NCBI RefSeq assembly: GCF_001649575.2 | Contig: NC_051436.1 | Coordinates: 10,245,154-10,309,153 of the forward strand | DNA: 64,000 nucleotides | Direction of reading: 5' to 3' | From: Kryptolebias marmoratus | Lineage: Eukaryota; Chordata; Actinopteri; Cyprinodontiformes; Rivulidae | Shown: positions 46,796-57,199 of the stretch, piece after piece | How positions within the stretch are numbered: the stretch's first letter is position 1 | Layout: each line of letters begins with the position of its first letter | Translations under genes and position numbers: made by a program | Notes under the pieces: generated by a model | Database searches by the model: none | What the model saw: the letters and a program-made list of their open reading frames with translations, nothing else | Told to the model about the DNA's origin: nothing

Positions 46796-46823
46796 ATGGT
46801 TTCCTCCAACGCCAGCGGGGTGA
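46713..46823 (+). other. Upstream ORF 2 of adra2c, overlapping the receptor start
   Basis: ATG at 46713 (context CTTCATGG) in a different frame from the receptor, TGA at 46821-46823, 36 codons. It spans the receptor ATG at 46796, so ribosomes translating it would pass the true start. This predicts damped translation if the region is in the mRNA. Confidence 0.5.
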
Positions 46824-48079
46824 TGGTGCACCTGAACTCCTCCTGGAGCCAGGACGGAGTGTACTCCTCTGCGGCCACCGCCGGCATCGCCGCTCTCGTG
46901 AGCTTTCTGATCGCCTTCACCGTGGTGGGCAACATCCTGGTGGTCATCGCCGTGTTGACCAGCAGGGCGCTGAAAGCCCCCCAGAACCTGTTCCTGGTGT
47001 CGCTGGCCTCGGCGGACATCCTGGTGGCCACCCTGGTGATGCCCTTCTCCCTGGCCAACGAGCTCATGGGTTACTGGTATTTTGGCAAAGTTTGGTGCGG
47101 CATTTATCTGGCTCTGGACGTTCTGTTCTGCACGTCGTCCATCGTGCACCTGTGCGCCATCAGCCTGGACCGCTACTGGTCCGTGACGCAGGCGGTGGAG
47201 TACAACCTGAAGCGGACCCCGAGGCGCATCAAGTGCATCATCCTCATCGTGTGGCTCATCTCCGCCTTCATCTCGTCCCCTCCGCTGCTGTCCGTGGACG
47301 GCAACGACGACGCGAGCCCGCGGCCTGAGTGCGAGCTGAACGACGACACCTGGTACATCCTCTCCTCCAGCACCGCGTCCTTCTTCGCGCCCTGCCTGAT
47401 CATGGTCCTGGTCTACATCCGCATCTACCAGGTGGCCAAAACCCGAACCAGGAGCGTGTCGGCGAAGCATCCCAGGCCGGACGGCGCCACGCAAACCGAG
47501 AACGGGCTGAGCAAAGCCTCGTCTCCTTTCCACGGGGACACGGAGAACGGCCACTGCCACAGCCCGCCCACGCCCAGCCAGGCCACGGCCACGGCCACCA
47601 TGGGCCAACAGACCGAAGAGGCCGACCTGGAGGAGAGCTCCTCCTCAGAGGGCAAAGGTCACAAAGCCCAGCGCCAGGACTCCCAGAGGGCCAGGAGGCC
47701 CAGCCAGAGAAAGAGCTCCCTGTCCAAACAGTCCAGGGTGAGCAACAAATCCATGGACCTGTTCGCCTCCAGGAAGAAGCGCCGCCGGAGCTCCTTTGCC
47801 CGGAAGAAGATCTCCCAGGCGAGGGAGAAGAGGTTTACCTTCGTCCTGGCTGTGGTGATGGGGGTGTTCGTTGTGTGCTGGTTCCCCTTTTTCTTCAGCT
47901 ACTGTCTGTACGGGGTGTGCGGGGACCCCTGCAGGATCCCCGAGCCACTCTTTAAGTTCTTCTTTTGGATTGGATACTGCAACAGCTCCCTCAACCCGGC
48001 CATTTACACCATCTTCAACCGGGACTTCAGACGCGCCTTTCAGAAGATCCTCTGCAAGTCCTGGAAAAAGTCCTTCTAG
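46796..48079 (+). CDS. adra2c: Alpha-2C adrenergic receptor, complete single-exon gene
   Basis: A 427-aa class A GPCR for noradrenaline and adrenaline; the family couples to Gi/o and lowers cAMP. N-glycosylation sequons at N5 and N14; seven membrane segments. D74 (sodium site), D108 (amine-binding D3.32), C101-C179 disulfide, DRY at 125-127, S191 and S195 (catechol-binding 5.42/5.46), CWFP at 361-364, NPAIY at 400-404, palmitoylation-type C420. The long third loop (about 215-343) is Ser/Lys-rich with EESSSS at 279-284. The C subtype is chosen over A, B and D because of [28 protein letters not shown], the ECL3 form LYGVC and the C-terminal [11 protein letters not shown]. The ATG at 46796 has a good context (GCCGGGATGG). 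Intronless, as in other vertebrates. Unusual: Ser192 where human subtypes have Cys, and NPAIY instead of NPVIY. Confidence 0.93.
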   Translation: MVSSNASGVMVHLNSSWSQDGVYSSAATAGIAALVSFLIAFTVVGNILVVIAVLTSRALKAPQNLFLVSLASADILVATLVMPFSLANELMGYWYFGKVWCGIYLALDVLFCTSSIVHLCAISLDRYWSVTQAVEYNLKRTPRRIKCIILIVWLISAFISSPPLLSVDGNDDASPRPECELNDDTWYILSSSTASFFAPCLIMVLVYIRIYQVAKTRTRSVSAKHPRPDGATQTENGLSKASSPFHGDTENGHCHSPPTPSQATATATMGQQTEEADLEESSSSEGKGHKAQRQDSQRARRPSQRKSSLSKQSRVSNKSMDLFASRKKRRRSSFARKKISQAREKRFTFVLAVVMGVFVVCWFPFFFSYCLYGVCGDPCRIPEPLFKFFFWIGYCNSSLNPAIYTIFNRDFRRAFQKILCKSWKKSF

Positions 48080-48147
48080 GCTCACCCCCCACAACACCTG
48101 CAAGGGATTTAACAAAGCAAACTGTGCCAATGTGTCTCTGTTATGTA

Positions 48148-48803
48148 CACAGTTGTGGTTAGACGTTTACATACACTCATTATGGGCACAAATTTCTTAT
48201 TATTGTTTGGGCTTTAATGACGGATTTGAACTGTTCTTTCTTTTCAGGGTGGATTGATTTTTGATTTTGAAAAAAACAAGAGCAGAGCGCACAAGTTGGA
48301 ACTTATTGCGGATGTTTTCTAATCCAGCAACATTTTTACACATATATTCACTTAAATCTTTCAATAAGCGGTGCTGATTGGTTTATTAACGCCTAATTGG
48401 TGATCATGATTGACTGCAGCTAGCATTTTCTTTTGCCGGCATAAAATGATTTGTTTGACAGATTGATGCTCATCTGTTGGCCTCAGGTGAAAGGAAATCA
48501 GTTAGGATTGAGATATGGAGCCACAATGACAAGAAGGTGATGCTTTCAGTCCTGTGAGCAACTGTCAAGCATGGTGGTGGTAGCATCATGCCACGGCACG
48601 AAGCGAAAGGAACAACAGAAAAGGAGGTCTACTTTTGATATGTTCCAGTTTACCTCAGATCAACAGCCAGATGAATGAAACTTGGGCACAGTGGTGTATA
48701 ATGATCCCACCCTGGGAAAAGAACGGTTCAATCGAATCAATAAAAGCCAAAGATCAATGACATTTATGCCCGTGATGAGTGGATGATTATGACCACATCT
48801 GTG
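48148..48803. mobile_element. Tc1-like element, internally deleted, beside adra2c
   Basis: Left end TA/CACAGTTGTGGTTAGACGTT (TA at 48146-48147) and right end CATCCACTCATCACGGG-type in inverse, finishing GACCACATCTGTG at 48803. Internal words (GTCAAGCATGGTGGTGG, ATGAATGAAACTTGGGCACAG) come from a Tc1 transposase region. At 656 bp it is too short for a full transposase. It starts 69 bp after the adra2c stop codon and so may form part of its 3' UTR. Confidence 0.75.
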
Positions 48804-49945
48804 TCCTGAAACAGCTTCTGGGAGCTTCACGATGCCGTTTGTTTCCATTACTTTGCTTCTTATAGATCATCTTGATCTGGTCTTCTTTTTGTTGTTGTTG
48901 TTGTTGTTTCATTTCTCACAGAAGTGTGCTTTAACAGAGTATTATTAGTGAATAAGCTTCCGACATCCACAAACGCTCAACTTCTTTGTTCGGTTTGGTG
49001 GGAGGGGGAATAAAATAAGATGGTACGAGCCACCAATCCTGCTCGGTTTTGTTCTTCTCTGCCTGTGTTGTTGATTAAATCATGTTTGCTGTGCGGCAGC
49101 TTAATTGAGCGTTTGATTCGTGGCGTGCAGCTCATACGCAAACTGAGAGTTTCGATCAAGATCCGGTGTCCCAACTGAAGCGAACAGCTCGGCGTTTTGG
49201 GAAAATATCATAATTTACCTAGCATCTGATAAATGAGGCATTACTCTAACAGAAGAGCGGGGATATTGCAGCGCAGAAAGTGGCTAGATGTTGTCAAATG
49301 TAGCTATATGGCAAATTAAAAGCGAGCGTTTTACAGTCAAACCTGACAACAGTTTAACTAAATAAAATAAAACAAGAACGAAAGGTCAATAACGTGACGG
49401 CAAAGGTAGATAGGAGCTGTTCAGGTCTTATGCTCTGTTTAAATTAAATGCCAAAGCAAAACAAAAAAGGGATTTAAGCAACGGCTTAAATGGCTCTTTG
49501 TGAAATTGTTAGAGAAAAGAAGAGTTAAACAGATTCACAAAGGGAACACACTGTATGTCGTTTAGATTATTTGTGGAAAAAGCAATGTAAAAACTTTTAC
49601 ACAAGAGTCAGAGCAGTTAGTCAAACTATTTATCTATTTTTCATTTTAAATCAGCCACACCTGAGCATTCTAAGATGTTAAAAATTTAAAATGTCTGAGG
49701 TTTGTCTGCATCCTTTTGTCACGTGCTTCCTGTGACGAGGGCTTCTTCAACAGCAGGACTGCTTCATTTTAGTAAAACAAGTCGACCAGCATGTAAGGCT
49801 AACTGTAAAAAGAGTTTTGTTGTATTTACCTGGGAAAAGCCTCAGTTTATATCTATATAATCCCTCCGTATTTATTCGGTTGGCTAGAAAATGTTGCTTT
49901 TGCGGGATTTATTATGAAATATTAAGCATGCTGTGTTTGAAGGTA
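48804..49945. other. Intergenic or distal 3' UTR of adra2c
   Basis: AT-rich. AATAAA at about 49009 could serve as an adra2c poly(A) signal. A (TTG)n run lies near 48890. No gene seen. Confidence 0.3.
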
Positions 49946-50680
49946 GTACCCCACTGGGCTGCCGCTGTTGGAGACGGGGTTGCCAGGTAGGAAATGATGA
50001 AATGGACTTTAAAACTGTCACTTTAAAACAATCATATTTTGACCCAAACTATCGCATGAGCTAAATGAGGGTGAGCTTTCTCGGCCAACGGAGGGTGGTG
50101 GTGGTGGGGTTGTGCGCCTGGCGAGCACACGGTCTGGCTGGTCGGATCCCGCAACCATATGTGGGCGTTCGTGTGAACAGAATGCACAGAATTGCCAAAA
50201 CTAATATATATTTGAGCTTTTTAAAAACTTCTTATCGTGCATCGCTCAGACCCCAAAGCTGCCGTATGAGTGCGATAACTAAAGTAGGAACTGATTGGCA
50301 AACAGAGTCTCACAAGGGAGTCAGCAAAGTGTCTCGAAGCATTGGCGGGGGGAGGGTGGGGTCTCAGTATTTCGTGTTAGCCTAGGAGGTGTGAACATAT
50401 TCAGGAAATTGGAAATTTGTCGCAGAGTTGTTGCAGGCGTCTCAAACCTGACTCGAGAGCATCAGAGCTGCATTTTCACACCTGGATGGGAGCTCTCCTC
50501 CCACAGAAACCATCCGAGACCACGTGATGATCAATAATAATGACTGAAAAACTCGACCGAATCTGCCTGTTGTCATTTCAAAAGCGTACTCCAGTAGATT
50601 ACGTCACAAAAACGTAGGACGAGCTGCCAAGGCTTTTCTCAAACCTCTGAGTCACCGGCAGTGGCAGCCCGGTGAGATAC
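49946..50680. mobile_element. TIR element D, long copy
   Basis: 735 bp with 17-bp imperfect inverted ends: GTACCCCACTGGGCTGC and GCAGCCCGGTGAGATAC. Shares the ends and an internal CAGAGTTGTTGC-GCGTCT block with 34083-34487. GC-richer than its flanks; no transposase recognised. Confidence 0.6.
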
Positions 50681-53089
50681 AACCTTCACTTCCGTTACGG
50701 CCCTGAAAAACTCTCAGTTAACCAAACAAAACGAACTGGCCTGAAAAGCTAAAATCAGCCGTTGAAAAACCTCGACCGGTCTCCGTCTACACAAGGTTCC
50801 TGACAGTGTGGTAACGAGTCAGGTCTGCCCATCATCCCTCTTCGGTTTTTGTAGAATAATAAAAAACATTGATTGTTTTATTTAGTGCTTTAGCGACGCC
50901 GGCAAAGAGAGAGGCTGACTAACCGTTATCTAATTTAGCAGCAAAGCAAAACTCTCCCAATGTGTCAACCGTTGTTTCATTTCAAATGAAGATTAATCTC
51001 TTTTTATACACAGCCAGAACACGAGGGCAGCTTCTTTTTAAGTTTTGACGACTCTGGATACAATCACAGCTGTAGTTTCGGATCTTTTTTGGTAGCTTTC
51101 CTTTAAAACTAAACCCACTGGTTAGTGGTTTGCAATCAATTTGTGACGGTTTCTTTTTAAATGAGCGTATTTAAATAGCTCGAAATGCAAAAATGTCTTG
51201 TTAGATTACATTAAAAAAACTGCTTTTCCTAAAACCTACTGTTTATTTTCATTCGTTCTGAGGTCTGATTCACCAGCTGGGAACCAGTGACTTCGATTTT
51301 TTTTATTTTTTCTTCCGAGGTTTTGTTTCTCACCCTGTTTCGCAGCCTTACTCTGCCGTTGGCGACATCGGCCTCTACATTTTTTAGCATCCCTGCTGTA
51401 AACAGACTAGCTGTGATGGCAAAGCTGGAAGCTTTGAGCGTCGTCATGGTAACTCGTAATGCTGACTAACGATGACAGGAAGACAATAGTTCACAGCAGA
51501 GCCTTTGGGCTGGGTTTCGCTTGGAGAAGACACCGAGGAGCTGCTGATGCAGCAGATTAAGATATAAAGTGAAATATTTATGTGACGTGGAATTAAGGTC
51601 AACAATTTCCTAATGGCTCTGAATCGCCGAGGTTTTCAGAGGAAAAGCATTTATTTTGCGTTTGTTTTTCGAGACAGTACCTCTGTTTGTTTTTCTGTTT
51701 GTTTGCTGCAGACAGTTTGGGATTTAAAGTGAAGTGCTCGGCTCCCTCTTCTGCTTCTTCTGTTTGCCGTCATGCCAAAATAAAAGCTAAAGAAGCTCTC
51801 GTGTTGTGAAGCGGAAACATCGAATCGTTGCGTGGAAATCGCAGGGTTTGAACGCGCTCAGTCATCCAGGTCAGGATACGTTAAAACCTAAGGGTTATTA
51901 GTATTTTATTGGGTGGTCGTGTTTCTTTTTTTGTTTTCTTTTTAAGACGTTTCACTTCTTATTTGAGAAGCTTTCTTGGCTTAAATAAGCTCATCATGAG
52001 GACTGGTCAAAAAAGAACAAAAAAAACAACATAATATTAAACGTGTTGAAGTTGTTTAGTCAGAATCAGGCTTCTTTGAAACGATCTGTTTCTCAGTTCA
52101 AAAACGTATTTCATGCACATGGAGAGCATAAAGAACAGCGCTGGGCCATAGAGCCACCAGACCTCATGTCTGGGTCACAATATCTTCAGGTACAGTCAAC
52201 ACCTCCAGGAAGCGATTGTCATAGCAACCAACTGAAGGGAGTCCCTGTTCTCACGGCGGGCTGGTCATGTGGTGAAAACAATCAACCTTAAGACTCTTGA
52301 TTGTAATCTCAATGGTGCTTTGTCTGTTGTTTGAGGTAGATATATTGTACCTGACATATCTTTCCAAAGTAAACAAGAACCAGATGTTTACTTCGCTGAA
52401 GAAGCCATTTTGTATAACTTTTCAGAACAGAAACCCTCTCTCTGGAAACACAACAACTTCATCATAAGACAAAAAAACGCAAAGAAAAATAATTACAAAT
52501 TAACCATGACACATAAAAGTATGAGATACAGTTAAGAAAAGATAAAAATGTATGTCATTAACTTCAGAAACAAAGTCTGCACAATTCTGCTCTCATGTCA
52601 ATGGTTAACATGTCCTTGAAATAAAAATTTGTAAGCAGGATTTGTGAACGGCTGCCTAGCACCAGGTGTGTTTGTTTACCTGATGGAAACAGCCGAAGTG
52701 ACCAAAAGTAGGTCCCTTAAAGTGCCGTCCGTGGAAGAGCCGTCTGGGGTTGAGAAGTCCAACAATGTAGATGTTGTTGGTACAGATGTGTAGAGTAAAA
52801 AAATGCAGATAAAAAGATGAGTTGGGTTGATACGGTGATCTTACTGGTGGAGAAGAAGTTTTGCAGAAGCTGCGTGTTTGAATGCCGAGCTTCTTTATGT
52901 AACTCCATGATCCTTTTTGATCCCTGATATTTATTCTTGACAGATATCTTACTCAACCTCTCTCTTTTATTTCGTGTTTAGCAGCAGATTCACTCTTATA
53001 TTTCCATCTAAACGTCTTCTCTGAGGTTCTGCTCTTGCACAATGGTTTACAGACTACAGCCAGCCTGGTGTGGGTCAGTTACGTGACTC
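50681..53089. other. Intergenic, mostly unassigned
   Basis: A stretch near 51930-52010 (AAGACGTTTCACTTCTTATTTG, GAGAAGC) resembles a common fish repeat, and 52140-52290 is GC-richer. No supportable gene. Confidence 0.3.
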
Positions 53090-53285
53090 AAATGTGGCTG
53101 AGCGCTTTGTTTGTTGGGAGCAGCCCACTTTGGTCTTGGCCCTGCTCTGACCAGCCATTAGCTCGTCAATCTAGTCAGATTTAAACTTTTTCGCCTAGCT
53201 AACTACAACAGGTAAGCTATTAATTATTCATAACCGTTCCACAGAACTTCATTTCAAAAAACCTGAACCATCGCTTTTGACGCAG
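53090..53285 (-). mobile_element. Family B MITE-like element, partial
   Basis: CACTTTGGTCTTGGCCCTG, CATTAGCTCGTCAATC and CTACAACAGGTAAGCTATTAA match the inverted arm and subterminal blocks of family B. Confidence 0.5.
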
Positions 53286-54477
53286 TCAGTCCAGTTTCAT
53301 CATTTGTTGCTTCTCTCTTCAAGCTCTGGCTGAAATTACAGATAACGACAGGAGGTACGGTAGTCTCTACATCTAAAGACGTGTTTTCTTTCATCAAATT
53401 TACATTTTAAAAGATGTTAATTAAATCTAACCCTGATGTCGTTTTTTATCCTAAAGGGAATATCCCAATTTATTCAAACCCAGGGACGTTTTGTTCGATT
53501 GTGTTGGATTGGTGTGCACAGTGTCTTAATGTGGTGGAGACGTTTGCTAAAAGCACGTAGGCAGCTACAAGACGGCTCATTAAGCCAAGTGGGGTTTGGG
53601 ATCCATGAGGAAGTCATGGTGGGGTCAAGCCAGACATAAAAAAGGGGTTCAGGCTCCCTGATGGAGCGTGTCCACGTCCGTCTCGGGGTGTTGGTGTCCT
53701 TTCATCCCAACAGGTTTGATGTCGGTCCTGGCAGCATCATAACCTAATATTCCCCGGAGCCCCAGTGGCTGAGGCTGAGGAGAAGCTGAATTCCTCACAC
53801 AAAAACTCTGTGTCTGTGCTCGCGCACATGCAGCAAAAAGCCATTTGTAACGGGTTATGATCCCATCTGTTGTTGTTCCAACTGCTATGCGCGGCCACCA
53901 GAGATTTATGTCCAACAAAACCCACAAAGAAACAGAAACCTACCATGTGTAGTTGTGCAAGGTGGAACGTGTGAGAGAAGACAGCAGGCGAATCTGTCGC
54001 CCGTTTGTGCAACGAGACGCTATCTCTTACAGAAATCTGTCCCTTTTTACATAATTATCACATTTGCAGCAGTACGAGCTCAATGTTGTTTTTAGAATTT
54101 TAGCTAAAATACCATTTTCAGTACTGTAAATAAATGTCCCTTTGTGTTCATATATGTTCTAATGAGGCACGTAAACTGTGCTGTTTTCTCAGTGTGTGAT
54201 TGATTGTAGTGATTCAATGATAACTTTTCTAAGTGGTAAGAATGACAACATTTTAAGACCAGTTCCTGAAAAGATGAGATTTAATTAGTCTCTGGACTTG
54301 AAATCAAGATGAAAAGACTTGGCATTACTACTTAACTGTTCCAAGTGAAACTTGTTGCACAGTTTTGAGGTTTCTGGTTAGCCGTTACCACTCAGCAGGC
54401 ACAGAGGAGCACTGACAATCAAGATTAAACTGCGGCAACAAACAAAAAGGTTCAGTCTCTCTGCTTATATTGAATAA
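53286..54477. other. Intergenic, nothing recognised
   Basis: 53640-53960 is a non-repetitive, GC-richer block. The open frames on the minus strand there have no domain or splice evidence. Confidence 0.3.
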
Positions 54478-54869
54478 CGTAGAACAGCAAAGCATCACAT
54501 AGTGTAACGTAGCATACTAAACAAAGGCATAACAAACCATAGCGTCGTATAACACAGTGTTGTGTAATATGGCATGGTCACACATAGTGTAACGTTACAT
54601 AGCCTAATGTAGCACACCAAAGTTGTGTAACAATGTAGCATTGTGGAAGATTGCATGATGTTACATATTGTAACGTAACATAGCATAACATGACATAATC
54701 TAATGTTTCACTGAATTATGTTGCAAGTAATGTAATATGCTATATAGTAGCATAACGTAGTGTAGTGTAACATTGCATAGTGTCATATAGTGCAATATAA
54801 ACTATAGCATAACAAGGCAAAGCACAACAGTGTAATATAACATAATGTAGTAGTAGTGTATTTCTATGC

Positions 54870-54957
54870 TATTTTTTATTTTTATCTTATTGTACAGCAC
54901 TTTGGCTACCCCTGTGTTTTTTAAAACGTGCTATAGAAATAAAGTTGAGTGATTGAT
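54870..54957 (+). repeat. SINE/LINE 3' tail
   Basis: TTGTACAGCACTTTGGCTACC, GTGCTATAGAAATAAAGTTGA: the common teleost tail. Inserted in the satellite. Confidence 0.55.
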
Positions 54958-54986
54958 AGCATAGCATAGCATAACATCGCATAGCA

Positions 54987-55200
54987 CAGGGGTAGGCAAC
55001 CCTGGTCCTCGAGGGCCACCATCCTGCATGTTTTCCTTTTTTCTCTGCTCCAACACAACTGATTCAGTGGTTAAATCACCTCTTCATGTTCTGCAGAAGC
55101 CTGTTAATCAAACATTGATTCAAATCAGGTGTGTTGGAGCAGAAAAACAAGTAAAACATGCAGGATAGTGACTCTCCAGGACCAGGGTTGCCTACCCCTG
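54987..55200. mobile_element. Palindromic hAT-type MITE, copy 3
   Basis: 214 bp from CAGGGGTAGGCAACCCTGGT to its inverse ACCAGGGTTGCCTACCCCTG. The 8-bp flanks GCATAGCA and GCAAAGCA agree at seven positions. Inserted inside the CATAG satellite. Confidence 0.85.
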
Positions 55201-55621
55201 GCAAAGCATAACATAGCATAACATAGCTTAGCACAACACAGAGTAGTGTAATGCAGAGTACGTAGTGCAGGACAGAACAGCATAGTGTAGATTAGCAGAG
55301 CATATAATGGACGAGCCCAGCATACGTTAGGGTATGATGGACAGATGGAAAAATTATTTAGAATGTTAAAGCCAGCAGGCAGACATTTTATTTCAGGCAA
55401 ATCATAAGACTTCAAACAACAAGAAATTGAAATTATCTCCTAAAAATTCAGAAGTGTAGCTGAACTGCTGCTAATTGGGATAATGAAAATAGTCATACGA
55501 TGAGTAAAACAAGTATGTATTAGCACAGGTTTGTGTTTCTGAGTAAGAGCTGTTAGAAATGAAACTTTACTTATTTGGTGGATTTTACCATCCCATATAT
55601 GTAGAGAAACGGCAAAAAACC

Positions 55622-56092
55622 TGTCAGGATCGATGGTGACGGAGGCGAACCCAGAGAGCAGGCTCATACTAAAAACACTAAACGAAAAAACTGATTTAAT
55701 AAACGAAAACAAAAGCTGACAAGGGAGCAGAACAAAACATAAACTAAAACCAGATACACAAATGGAACTCAGGAAGGGACGGGAAAAAACACTCTGAGGA
55801 CACCAATCAGGGACACAGAACAAGGACAAATGAACAATGGTCCGACGGGGTAGTGGAGGAAATGACTGGGTTTTAAAACACAGAGGGAAACGAGGTAAGT
55901 GGGCACAGGCGAGTGATCATAATTACGGGCAGGTGGAGATGGGCGTGGCAGGTGACCAGATGACAAGACTGGGGAAGGGGTAGATGAAAACAAACACAGA
56001 CACAAGAGACAGAAACAAAACAACAACCAACTAACAAGATACTGAAAATAAAACTGAAACACAACAAACTGAATAAAACCCAAAACCTAACA
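55622..56092 (-). mobile_element. Solo-LTR-like element, family L1, copy 5
   Basis: 471 bp from TGTCAGGATCGATGG to CCTAACA, with a perfect 5-bp duplication AAACC (55617-55621, 56093-56097). Carries GCAGGCTCATACT, GTGGGCACAGGCGAGTGATC and GGTGGAGATGGGCGTGGCAG blocks of the family. Confidence 0.8.
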
Positions 56093-57199
56093 AAACCCAA
56101 GAAACTCTTAGGATAGTTTATTGATCAGAGCTGCCACAATCACACATAGACAGGGATGCGTACATTTACAGTAATTGGTTTGGTCCTTTAGTCATAAATA
56201 TAACAGTCATAAATTCAGAGATTCAAAAACGCTGTTTGCCTGCAGTGAAAAGCCCCCCGAGGTGTGCTGTCATCGTGAAAGCTGGCATATTTTGTGAAAG
56301 CTGAAAAGCCTCAGAGTGTGGTGGATGTGATGCCGCCACACCTGACTGGTTTCAATTTTCTGCGAGGCGCCCGAGACCCCGAGAGTGATGAAATTACAGG
56401 CAGGCTATCAGGAGGCCGCTGCGGCACGACAAAGACCCTCAGAAAGCAGCGGCTGTTCAGAGAAAACAAAGTTTCATCCAGATATGTGTTTATACTCGAG
56501 AGCAAACCCGTCAGCAATTTTACTCCTCGAGACGAGAGTGAGCCACGGTGAGGACCGAAGGACCTGTCTGCCGCTCAGGAGACCGAGGTAAGAATCTCAG
56601 ATGGACTCTGATAAAAACCCAAGTCATCATGTCTTTTATTAACACTTTAAGGCTGCTGCGACACCAAGAGGATCTAATCTTAGCCCTGTATGTGATGTGC
56701 CGTGATGGGTTTTTTTTTTCTTCTGAACCAGCGCCAGGGCTTTATGGCTCCTTAATAATTCATTCGTAAAGTGACGGGGAGCACCTTTAGTCCGTCACAG
56801 AAGATGCTCACAGATTACAGCTGGAGCCCGGAGCAACGAGGAAATGAGAAGATGTGAAGCTGAATAAAGTTGTTTCATTTGACTGAAACTGGTGTTCAGT
56901 TCGCCAAATAAACAGCTATCCCTGTGTGTTTTCATATTAAGAAAAAAAGAAAAAATGAACACCCAAAACCCATTCCTTGCACAAATTCAAATTTAGCATG
57001 TGTTTGAAAGTGTATTGATGACAAAGTGCCTTTTTTTCTCCCCGTTGGACAAAGAATTTGTTACAGAAATACAGAAAAAAACCAACAATCTGTTCAGGCA
57101 TCTCTGGTGCAAAGATCTCAAACAGGTCAATTATTTAAAACGCTACAGAAATACAAAAAAACAAACAAACAAAAAATCTAATACTAATGTCTTAACATC
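56093..57199. other. Intergenic; possible non-coding conserved block at 56290-56600
   Basis: 56290-56600 is non-repetitive and GC-richer, with frames open on both strands but no splice or domain support. The remainder is unassigned. Confidence 0.25.

Larger units (their letters stand above)
54478..55300. repeat. Degenerate CATAG/TAACA-type satellite
   Basis: About 600 bp built from imperfect 5- and 10-nt words such as CATAG, TGTAA, CGTAG and CATAACATAG, with G/C changes at most units. It is interrupted by a SINE-like tail (54870-54957) and a hAT MITE (54987-55200). The phase is lost in many places, so this is an old or drifting array. Confidence 0.75.

Noticed and set aside
46688..47608. Long open frame of 306 codons on the minus strand opposite adra2c
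   Set aside because: It is a composition shadow: the GC-rich receptor exon leaves the antisense frame open. The product is Arg/Gly/His-rich with no domain.
47329..47955. 208-codon open frame inside adra2c in another plus frame
   Set aside because: Same codon-bias effect; it overlaps conserved receptor residues and has no recognisable product.
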